A stretch of 64,000 nt of DNA, taken from Lachnospiraceae bacterium (lineage in GTDB: Bacteria; Bacillota_A; Clostridia; Lachnospirales; Lachnospiraceae). Shown one piece after another: positions 57,589 through 64,000 of this stretch. Every line of letters starts with the position of its first letter. Position 1 is the first letter of the stretch. A program made the position numbers and the translations under genes. The stretch covers positions 30,240-94,239 of the forward strand of contig JAFWYN010000027.1 in the NCBI GenBank assembly GCA_017522685.1, read 5' to 3'. The notes beneath the pieces were generated by a model, which was not told where the DNA came from, did no database searches, and saw nothing but the letters and a program-made list of their open reading frames with translations.

Positions 57589-58227
57589 TTAGAAGCCTAA
57601 ATCCTCTCCTACCAGAATTACCTTAATTCTGCCTTCATGACGTGAGAAACGTGTTACCAAAAACTGACAACAAATGGTGTCCTTGGACATACAATTGGCA
57701 CAGGAACCGTTCTTCCTACAAGGCGTATCCAACTCAAATCTCTGTGCATTTATGGGTGCTGCTTCGTTTCTGGCACGACAGATAGCCGCATCCAAATCCT
57801 TTGCCACTTTATTCATCCCCACCACCATAATCACATGGGTAGGTCCGTAAGCAATAGCTGCCACTCGGTTCGAATTACCATCAATATTTACCAGAATACC
57901 ATCCTCTGTAATAGCATTGGAACTGCACAGATAGTAATCACAGCCAAAGGTCTGGATTTCAATCTGCTTCTTCTCAATCGGATTCTTTCCCTTATCTCTG
58001 TCAAACACCACATATTCACCGGTCTTGGCTACCACCTTAAAACCGATTTCATCCACGGATGCTGAGCCTCCCCATCCGATACTGCTGCCTCTGGGGATCA
58101 GAGAGAATACTTTCTTTAAAGCCTCCTCCTTGTTCTTCACATAATATCCTTCCATATTACGTGACTGCAGACCTTTAATCACCTTTTCTGCCAATAACTT
58201 GTTGCGCTTTGCCTTGTTCTGGTCCAT
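57589..58227 (-). CDS. LUD-domain (LutC/YkgG-like) lactate utilisation protein
   Basis: 212 aa. The LUD family includes LutC/LldG proteins that support lactate oxidation. PRGSSIGWGGSASVDEIG, YYLCSSNAITEDGILVNIDGNSNRVAAIAYGPTHVIMVVG and the Cys-rich tail DTPCRKNGSCANCMSKDTICC (possible Fe-S or zinc site) match the clostridial stand-alone form. LutA and LutB partners are absent here, so its role is uncertain. Located between the MotB/OmpA-like gene (14 bp upstream) and the GTPase gene. Confidence 0.85.
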   Translation of the reverse strand: MDQNKAKRNKLLAEKVIKGLQSRNMEGYYVKNKEEALKKVFSLIPRGSSIGWGGSASVDEIGFKVVAKTGEYVVFDRDKGKNPIEKKQIEIQTFGCDYYLCSSNAITEDGILVNIDGNSNRVAAIAYGPTHVIMVVGMNKVAKDLDAAICRARNEAAPINAQRFELDTPCRKNGSCANCMSKDTICCQFLVTRFSRHEGRIKVILVGEDLGF

Positions 58228-58241
58228 TTGTGTAAGCTCCT

Positions 58242-59168
58242 TTACTGTCCTAAGATTTCTGCTATTTTTTCTATCATTTCATCTTCTTTCAAGCGGAACT
58301 TAATCTCCACTCGTCTGGAAGCTTCCATATCAATCACTTGTGAATTTGCCTTATATACCGGTGAACTGAAGGAACGTCCATTCACTGTCAGCATGGTCTG
58401 CAAACGACTGATTTGCGATGTATTCAAACCGTTCTTTTTATCCAGACAGAACTCTGCCACTGCCATGGCACGCTCTGTGGAAAGCTCCATATTGGTTTTA
58501 TAGCTGCCGGAGGTATCTGTATGCCCTTCGATAATAATCTCCGCGATATGGTCCTTATACGCATCCTGAAGAAGGACGTTCAGATAAATAGGAATAATCT
58601 CCTTTAAAGCATCCTTACTGCTATCCGTCAGGGTGGACTTACCATAGTCAAACAATACATCGGATGAAAAGGTAATGGAACCATTCACCGGATCCACTCT
58701 CATACTGGAATTGTTAAACTTACTCTGTAACTCTCCGATTATATCCGTACGGATTCCTACAATATTCTTCAACTCTGTTTTGGTATAGGAAAGCTCTGCT
58801 TTTGCGTTATCAATCTCCAAATACGCTGCATCCAGCTCTTCCTTGGTCAGTTGTGCCTCCTGATAAGCATCCTGGAGCTTTATCAAAGAATTCTCCAGCT
58901 CCGTCTTAGAGGCATCAATCTCCAAACGATAGCTTTCCAAATCCAACTTCGCCAGTTCCAACTCATCCGAAGCCTCTTTTAAGGCGATGGAAGCCTTATC
59001 CAGCTCTGTCTGGGTCAACTCCAGAGTATTAGTCTTCTGCTTGTATATAGCCAAAGTGATGGCGATAATCAATATAAAAATCAATAACAACGCCGCCATC
59101 ATATCGGAATAAGACTGCCAATAGCTTTCTTCTCCGTAAGCGGCCTTATTTCTTCTGTTTTTGCTCAT
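58242..59168 (-). CDS. MotB/OmpA-domain stator-like protein (ZorB-like)
   Basis: 308 aa from MSKNRRNKAAYGEESYWQSYSDMMAALLL (GAGAGG 4 nt upstream). One membrane helix (~22-43) carries an Asp22 at its entry like the ion-binding Asp of MotB. Then a long coiled coil (residues ~48-140, with EL/DAY/K repeats) and a C-terminal OmpA peptidoglycan-binding domain (ITFSSDVLFDYGKSTLTDSSKDAL, IIIEGHTDTSGSYKTNMELSTERAMAVAEF, ASRRVEIKF). Pairs with the MotA/ExbB-like gene, 37 bp upstream. Similar to ZorB, but no ZorC/D is present. Confidence 0.82.
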   Translation of the reverse strand: MSKNRRNKAAYGEESYWQSYSDMMAALLLIFILIIAITLAIYKQKTNTLELTQTELDKASIALKEASDELELAKLDLESYRLEIDASKTELENSLIKLQDAYQEAQLTKEELDAAYLEIDNAKAELSYTKTELKNIVGIRTDIIGELQSKFNNSSMRVDPVNGSITFSSDVLFDYGKSTLTDSSKDALKEIIPIYLNVLLQDAYKDHIAEIIIEGHTDTSGSYKTNMELSTERAMAVAEFCLDKKNGLNTSQISRLQTMLTVNGRSFSSPVYKANSQVIDMEASRRVEIKFRLKEDEMIEKIAEILGQ

Positions 59169-59204
59169 AAAACCTCTCAATCTGCTGCAAATGTGCAACC
59201 ACTA

Positions 59205-60356
59205 CTACACGTCCTTCAGTAAACCAAAGGTATACGACTGACTGCTGATTTCATCATTTATGGTATCGCAGGTTTGTTCAATCTTCTCCTGCTGTGCCTT
59301 CAATTCTCTTGCCAGTGCCTCCTGATTGGCCATAGTGGCTTCCAAAGTCTGCTGTAAGGTCAGACTGGCACCCAGAAGCTGTCGGGTGGTATCCTCCATG
59401 CTCTTATAATTCTCCGCATAAATCTGCTGTGCTTCACAAGCCTGCGAAAGAGAATCCCCCATACGTGCAAAGCTGCTTCCCATGCTCTGCTCCATCTGCT
59501 TCATAAACTGATTTACGATGACTTCCAGACTCTTAGTCTGCTCCATGGCATTGCCCTGCAAAAGCTCGGTCATATGCTTGATGGAATTGGCAATGTTTGC
59601 CTGATAAATCAGCATGGCCTTACTGTTTTCATCCGCAGTAATCACCACCGGCTCCACGCACTCTCTGAAACAGTCTAAAAACTCCTCCAGCTTTTCATAA
59701 GCATCGGACATAATCCCCCTGTACACAAAGGTAAAAATCAGGGAGAAGAAAATACCGTACACAGAGGTATGGAAAGCCACCTTCATACCCTCTAACAAAG
59801 GCCCGATATTCTCTGATATGGTATAAATATCATTACCATTAAAAGAGCCCAAGCCCATGGACAAACCGATAAAGGTACCCAAAATACCAAGACCGGTCAT
59901 GGTTCCTGAGATAGCTGAGTTAAAGTAAGTTTTTCCTACTCTGTTGATTACATCCTCGTTGATATAATCTTCTATATCTGCAGCCCCTATTAAACCTCTC
60001 TTGGTCTGATATATCCTCATTCGCTTCTGATAGCGGAAAAAGGCATCATCCAATACCATATCTCCAAAGGGCTGTTTCTTCTTGGCATATTCTTCCCAAA
60101 GCTTGTGATTGCCCCCGTCATATGCCTTATATACCTGATCCGTTACCTTCATCAAGGCATCCGTACAGCGATTCAAGCGTATAAAGCTGGCAGTTGAAAC
60201 CAAAAACAAAATACCGATGATTACCAAAAAACCTACATTAATCACCAGATTGGCGGTGTCTGTCACCTGCCCGGTAAACACACCGTTGATGTACAATATC
60301 ACCAATACCATGGCGATATAACACAGAAATAAAAAATAATACAGTCTGTTTTTCAT
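59205..60356 (-). CDS. MotA/TolQ/ExbB-type proton channel protein (ZorA-like)
   Basis: 383 aa from MKNRLYYFLFLCYIAMVL (AGGAGG upstream; the in-frame ATGs before it lack one). Helices at ~5-25 and ~35-60 and the conserved MotA/ExbB pair: TYFNSAISGTMTGLGILGTFIGLSMGL (~140-165) and FHTSVYGIFFSLIFTFVYRG. The C-terminal ~150 residues are a long coiled-coil tail, as in ZorA. Forms an ion-driven motor with the MotB/OmpA-like protein. The tail suggests force transmission into the cytoplasm. Not a flagellar MotA. Confidence 0.82.
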   Translation of the reverse strand: MKNRLYYFLFLCYIAMVLVILYINGVFTGQVTDTANLVINVGFLVIIGILFLVSTASFIRLNRCTDALMKVTDQVYKAYDGGNHKLWEEYAKKKQPFGDMVLDDAFFRYQKRMRIYQTKRGLIGAADIEDYINEDVINRVGKTYFNSAISGTMTGLGILGTFIGLSMGLGSFNGNDIYTISENIGPLLEGMKVAFHTSVYGIFFSLIFTFVYRGIMSDAYEKLEEFLDCFRECVEPVVITADENSKAMLIYQANIANSIKHMTELLQGNAMEQTKSLEVIVNQFMKQMEQSMGSSFARMGDSLSQACEAQQIYAENYKSMEDTTRQLLGASLTLQQTLEATMANQEALARELKAQQEKIEQTCDTINDEISSQSYTFGLLKDV

Positions 60357-60405
60357 AACACTCCTCCTCATCACAACAAGTGCCTATAGGCACCATCCCC
60401 CTATG

Positions 60406-60870
60406 TCAGCATGCAGTATCCACATGATTCCCCTTGGCAGCTTCTGCCTGAACAGCCTTGCGCTCCTTCCCGTAGGGAGTATCCTCGCTATACTGTATCT
60501 TGGTAGTGGTGGTACCACCTGCCACATAGCTTCTGCCGCATTCCGGGCAAATCGCCGTCTGCAAACGCACACTGGCCTGCAATACCTTCCCGTCACCCAT
60601 GGCTGCCTTTTTATAAGCATTGGACACATGCTCCTGCTCATGGGAACGCACCGTGGCGGCCGATGCCTCCGGCGAAATATGGGCTGCCGCTTTAAAACTC
60701 ACCATCTCATCGGAGCCATCCTGATACTTCCGCTCCTTACAGGTCTGACATTCGCCCTTCTGTACTCCCTGCACCTTACCTGCAGTCTTTTCTTCACCGA
60801 TTCCTGTTACTCCCGTTACACCGGGTACCTGAGGATTCAGGGAAAGAGACCAATTGTCACCGATTCTCAT
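60406..60870 (-). CDS. SprA-like HExxH protein
   Basis: 154 aa from MRIGDNWSLSLNPQVPG (AGGAGG 6 nt upstream). HEQEH in VRSHEQEHVSNAYKKAA is a zincin HExxH motif; the family (SprA-related/putative metalloprotease CJM1_0395) is of unknown function. Two CxxC pairs, CQTCKERKYQDGSDEMVSFK and CPECGRSY, may form an additional metal site. No signal peptide or membrane segment. Lies 50 bp upstream of the MotA-like gene and could be transcribed with it. Confidence 0.75.
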   Translation of the reverse strand: MRIGDNWSLSLNPQVPGVTGVTGIGEEKTAGKVQGVQKGECQTCKERKYQDGSDEMVSFKAAAHISPEASAATVRSHEQEHVSNAYKKAAMGDGKVLQASVRLQTAICPECGRSYVAGGTTTTKIQYSEDTPYGKERKAVQAEAAKGNHVDTAC

Positions 60871-61000
60871 ACAGCTCCTCCTTTCATGGTTTGTCATTTA
60901 CCTTTTCGACCAAAACCTACTATTTCTGTACCTTCATTCTAACATATTTATAGAATTTTAACAATTCATATTCGCTACAATAATAGGATAGTTCTATTCT

Positions 61001-61330
61001 CTATTTCACCAATTTATCGTAATAAGTATACAGCTTCTGCACCCCATTTTCCAGTATGTAATAGTGTCTGATGTAGGGCACCAAAAGAACCAGAAGCAAA
61101 ATACAAAGTGCTAACAGTCCTATCTGCTCCAGTGCCAAAAAAGCAAAGATGGACAGTACGGTAAGGATAGCAAAAGTCACTGTCACAATCAGATGAATTA
61201 GTCTTTCATGCTGAAAAAACTGAATCTGTACCAGCATTTTTGCTGCTGCATCCCTACGCTCTTGCTCGGACATTTCTTCTGTTTTCATCGTTTCAGCATA
61301 TTGCAAATACTGTAACAATCTCTTCTCCAT
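61001..61330 (-). CDS. Small two-helix membrane protein, unknown
   Basis: 109 aa. An N-terminal amphipathic helix with EEMSEQERRDAAAKMLVQIQFFQHERLIHLIV and two membrane helices (~43-65 and ~68-88), followed by YILENGVQKLYTYYDKLVK. No recognised family. It stands after the CapA-like gene by 24 bp, likely in its operon. Confidence 0.7.
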   Translation of the reverse strand: MEKRLLQYLQYAETMKTEEMSEQERRDAAAKMLVQIQFFQHERLIHLIVTVTFAILTVLSIFAFLALEQIGLLALCILLLVLLVPYIRHYYILENGVQKLYTYYDKLVK

Positions 61331-61354
61331 ACCTCGTACCGCCTTTCTTATATA

Positions 61355-62644
61355 CTATTGTATCTCCTGCAAAATCTGCTCTCTGCTAAGCACATTCTCT
61401 CCAAACACTTCCTCTGTCCAATCCAACAAATCCTGCAAATACAAATTCACACCACCATAGGCCTTAATGCCGTGGGAAGCAGCCTGCGCCTCCGTGTATT
61501 CTTCCAACAGGTATACACTCTCCATTCGCACCGGCATGGCATTGTAATGGCACACAAGAGGTAACACGCCGGTCTGCTCCGTATCGATGAACGGACCGTT
61601 CTCGTCCACATGAATGGTCACCCAGGCCATAGCCTCCAGCATACAAAGGGCCTGCTTCTGGGTAGACACATAATTGCCCAGAGAATAATAACAAAGAGAT
61701 TTATTGCCGTTCTCAGCCTCCACCCATTCCACCGGCTGCACCACATGGGGATGGGTACCGATGATGATATCCGCTCCTGCCTCTGTCATCTGGCGGGCAA
61801 ATTTCTCCTGATAGCTGGAAGGCTTGGTAGTGTATTCTGTGCCCCAGTGTGGGCAAACCACCACGAAATCCGCCAGCTTGTCCGCCTCTGCAATCTCTAT
61901 CAAAACCTCTTCTTTTATGGTTGTAAAATCAATCAATCTGGTCTTCTCATTATAATCACAAAGCATGTCCATATAGCCTTCGTACTCAGCCGGAAAGCTA
62001 CCCATATTGGGGGCATAGGCATAGTTTAAGATGGCAAAGGTTACGCCTTCTATCTCCAGTATTTGTATTTCGTCTTTTACGCCGTCTCCGTCAATTCCTG
62101 CCACCAGTACTTCCGGATACTGCTGCCAGTAATCCGCACAGTTTAAGATGCCCTTTAACCCCTTGTCCGCGGTATGGTTTGAAGAATGCAGTACCACATT
62201 GAAGCCCGCATCCACAATAGCATCCCCCACCTCTGTGGGACTGTTAAAATGGGGGTAGCCGGAAAAGCCTAACTGATTCCCTCCTAAGATAGTCTCCTGG
62301 TTTATCATCTTCACTTCCGCTTCTGCCAGAAATTCTTCAATGCCCTCAAACAAAAAATCATAATTGTAGCTGCCGTCCGCCTGCTTACCAGTGGTTACAA
62401 TCCCCATGTGCATCAGATTGTCTCCCACCATCATCAGGTTAATATCATACTCGGGAAAGGGAGTGGGCGTAGGTATTGGTGTAGCTGTGGGCTCCGGGGT
62501 AGGTTCCGGGGTACCAATAGGCTCACCTAATACTTCTACCGTTTCCGGCACATTGGTCTCACCACTGCTTTTTCCGCAGGCTGTCAACATCCCTGCCAAT
62601 ATGCACATTGCCACCAGGCAAATAATTCTATTTGCTCTCTTCAT
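61355..62644 (-). CDS. CapA-family lipoprotein (metallophosphatase-like)
   Basis: 429 aa. Lipobox LAGMLTAC, Pro/Thr-rich linker (residues ~40-65), then the CapA/PGA_cap domain. VGDNLMHMGIV, NQETILGG, SSNHTADKG (N-H pair), VCPHWGTEY, IIGTHPHVVQPVEW with YSLGNYVS near the end are the calcineurin-like ligands and family marks. Family members take part in poly-gamma-glutamate capsule synthesis; other cap genes are not near, so a different surface polymer hydrolysis role is possible. Confidence 0.85.
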   Translation of the reverse strand: MKRANRIICLVAMCILAGMLTACGKSSGETNVPETVEVLGEPIGTPEPTPEPTATPIPTPTPFPEYDINLMMVGDNLMHMGIVTTGKQADGSYNYDFLFEGIEEFLAEAEVKMINQETILGGNQLGFSGYPHFNSPTEVGDAIVDAGFNVVLHSSNHTADKGLKGILNCADYWQQYPEVLVAGIDGDGVKDEIQILEIEGVTFAILNYAYAPNMGSFPAEYEGYMDMLCDYNEKTRLIDFTTIKEEVLIEIAEADKLADFVVVCPHWGTEYTTKPSSYQEKFARQMTEAGADIIIGTHPHVVQPVEWVEAENGNKSLCYYSLGNYVSTQKQALCMLEAMAWVTIHVDENGPFIDTEQTGVLPLVCHYNAMPVRMESVYLLEEYTEAQAASHGIKAYGGVNLYLQDLLDWTEEVFGENVLSREQILQEIQ

Positions 62645-62716
62645 CTTACTCCTCCAAACTCCGTATAATCTCTACGGAATCTACTATCTCTTCTTTTCTT
62701 TACTGTACCACAAAAC

Positions 62717-62748
62717 CACCCCGCAGGCAATTCCTTACCTGCGGGGTG
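62717..62748 (-). terminator. Terminator of the YARHG lipoprotein gene
   Basis: CACCCCGCAGG and CCTGCGGGGTG (11 bp, perfect) with a 10-nt loop, then GGTTTTGTGG on the minus strand. 18 nt after the stop. Confidence 0.75.
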
Positions 62749-62766
62749 CCCCATACTCTGTTTTAT

Positions 62767-63696
62767 TTAGCCCCAAGGCTCACTTTCCAAATAAATGATA
62801 CTACCATCCTTTAATAACACTTCCACCTTCTCCTGCCAATCACCACTATAATACAAGATATCTTCTACCTGATACTCTTCCAGCAATAAATCTCTCCCAA
62901 GAATTATTCCTTCATCTCCTTCACCCGATTCGCTATAGGAATATTGAAACCAATAGACTTCCCCATCTTCCGTAATCAAACAAGGAACCGGATCCACACC
63001 ACTCCCTTTATTAAGAGTTATCATTCGTTTGATATTATTTAATCCGGAATATTTTCTCATCTGCCCAACATAGCAATCTGCAATAAAATATGCGGTCTCG
63101 TCATAATAGTAGTACAAATCTCCATCCTGAATGTAAGCATAAAATACCTGCATCAAATCCCTACTGGTATAGCAATGCAATGATACAAGTTCTTTTGTGA
63201 GTACATCTTCCTCCAAACGAACTCTTCCTTCAACTGCTTTGATTTTTTCTATGTTCTTGATTTCTATAGAGTTTAATACACTTTCATCAAAATAACGTCC
63301 ATGCCTTTTGAAGATTTCATATCTGGCTGCACTAAGATTATCAGCGGACAGCCCTTCTAAAAGTGCATCCGGTATTTCCTCCTCACTACTGTTTGGGAAT
63401 ATGTCTTCCGGTTGACTAACCGGAGCATCTTCCTCTTCCTCTTCTTCCTCGTCGTCCTCGTCTGTGACTTCAGTGTATTCCTTAGCTTCCGTGCTCGTCT
63501 CCACCGATTCGGCACTTTCCTCAGTCTGGGTGACACTTTCTTCGGACGCTTCCGTCTCTTCAATTTCCTCCGTTGCTTCCTCTACACTTTCCGCGCTTGT
63601 CTGCTTCGGACTTTCCTCCTTTGCATCCGTCTCCTGCTTCTTGTCGCAACCGGTCAACAGAAGGGCCACTGTTAAAATCACTAACCATTTTTTCAT
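62767..63696 (-). CDS. Lipoprotein with YARHG domain
   Basis: 309 aa. Lipobox LLLTGC, then a long Glu/Ser/Thr/Val-rich linker (residues ~22-105, with an EEEEEE-type acidic run) and a YARHG domain (LSAARYEIFKRHGRYFDESVLN, ~125-150), an extracellular module of unknown role. The rest of the mature protein is beta-rich (YYYYDETAYFIADCYVGQMRKYSG) and ends EVLLKDGSIIYLESEPWG. No enzyme motif. Confidence 0.8.
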   Translation of the reverse strand: MKKWLVILTVALLLTGCDKKQETDAKEESPKQTSAESVEEATEEIEETEASEESVTQTEESAESVETSTEAKEYTEVTDEDDEEEEEEEDAPVSQPEDIFPNSSEEEIPDALLEGLSADNLSAARYEIFKRHGRYFDESVLNSIEIKNIEKIKAVEGRVRLEEDVLTKELVSLHCYTSRDLMQVFYAYIQDGDLYYYYDETAYFIADCYVGQMRKYSGLNNIKRMITLNKGSGVDPVPCLITEDGEVYWFQYSYSESGEGDEGIILGRDLLLEEYQVEDILYYSGDWQEKVEVLLKDGSIIYLESEPWG

Positions 63697-63762
63697 ATTC
63701 TTTTCCTCTCCTTATAAGTAAATCAATATTCATGTCTATTTTATCTTGCAGGTTTACTTTTG

Positions 63763-64000
63763 TCAACCTTTCTCCTTCTGCTTCGCCCCACTTCCCGCCT
63801 TCTTCCATTGGCAGGTTTTATCCTTGCAATGCATGCACTGTAGGGTCTGATTGGAACCCGACCAAAAACGTTGGGGATACTTGGCATACATAATCTCCCA
63901 ATGAATTAACACTATCAAAGCAGTAAAGAACAGGCTCCAGCTGTAAAAATTCTTAATAAACAGCATAGGAGTAAACATCATAAAATGCCCCCAGTCATAA
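63763..64000 (-). CDS. Membrane protein, N-terminus beyond the window
   Basis: The frame is open to the window end; residues before the ATG at 63981 continue (YDWGHF...), so the start is outside. A membrane helix (NFYSWSLFFTALIVLIHWEIMYA) is followed by YPQRFWSGSNQTLQCMHCKDKTCQWKK with a CxxC and extra Cys, then a basic Gly/Lys tail. Possibly a putative ABC permease-associated or unknown membrane protein. Only the last ~79 residues are visible. Confidence 0.5.
   Translation of the reverse strand, partial: YDWGHFMMFTPMLFIKNFYSWSLFFTALIVLIHWEIMYAKYPQRFWSGSNQTLQCMHCKDKTCQWKKAGSGAKQKEKG

Overview
The window looks like chromosomal DNA of an anaerobic, butyrate-forming member of the Clostridia, most likely Lachnospiraceae. 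The basis is a complete acetyl-CoA to butyryl-CoA operon (thl-crt-hbd-bcd-etfB-etfA), a long-form hibernation factor, a GerA/SpoVAF-type spore protein, many lipoproteins with Gram-positive lipoboxes, AGGAGG-type ribosome binding sites, and xylan-type glycoside hydrolases without secretion signals. Genus is not assigned. Most genes are on the minus strand, so operons read from high to low coordinates. No rRNA, tRNA, CRISPR array, integrase or complete insertion sequence was seen.

Layout. 1-5.9 kb: a truncated MATE transporter, a threonine aldolase/YbaK/YkgJ-type operon and an orphan solute-binding lipoprotein with its own promoter. 6.2-14.2 kb: an OFA-family transporter, then the butyrate operon with a good promoter and terminator and two unusually structured internal spacers. 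14.3-16.2 kb: an RloA/RloB-type ATPase pair. 16.4-21.1 kb: unrecognised lipoproteins, a small Cro-like regulator, a truncated M23 peptidase and a soluble chemoreceptor-like protein. 21.2-25.7 kb: a two-gene cytoplasmic glycoside hydrolase operon, including a GH10 domain fused to a GH120-like beta-helix domain. 26-30 kb: hibernation factor with a DnaA-box cluster upstream, an NlpC/P60 wall hydrolase, thioredoxin reductase and a short-chain dehydrogenase.

30.3-35 kb: a TPR/DUF4037 protein and an operon of MFS-type transporter, small membrane protein and anchored surface protein. 35.3-39 kb: six small AT-rich enzyme genes (HAD, HD, DUF218, alpha/beta hydrolase, GNAT, MazG-like) that look like acquired cargo. 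39.1-40.2 kb: an Rpn/PD-(D/E)XK nuclease-like protein. 40.4-52 kb: a lipoprotein/sensor island with two beta-propeller plus solute-binding lipoproteins, a lone propeller lipoprotein, and a BlaI/BlaR1-type pair whose sensor carries IseA-like and DUF4362-like domains. 51.6-53 kb: a membrane-tethered XRE regulator between two small secreted proteins. 53.2-57.5 kb: a GerA-family protein and a TetM/EF-G-like GTPase fused to an NYN (Rae1-like) nuclease domain, converging on a 271-bp imperfect inverted repeat that contains both stop codons. 57.6-61.3 kb: a LUD-domain protein, a MotB/OmpA plus MotA/ExbB pair, an SprA-like HExxH protein and a small membrane protein. 61.4-64 kb: a CapA-type lipoprotein, a YARHG lipoprotein and a gene cut by the right edge.

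How they work together. The butyrate operon is the metabolic core, and the intracellular glycosidases could feed it with pentoses from imported oligosaccharides. The rest is mostly surface sensing, cell-wall metabolism and probable defence or translation-stress functions. The strongest novelty candidates are the GTPase-NYN fusion, the GH10-GH120 fusion, the extended BlaR sensor, the effector-less Zorya-like motor pair, and several structured non-coding elements.
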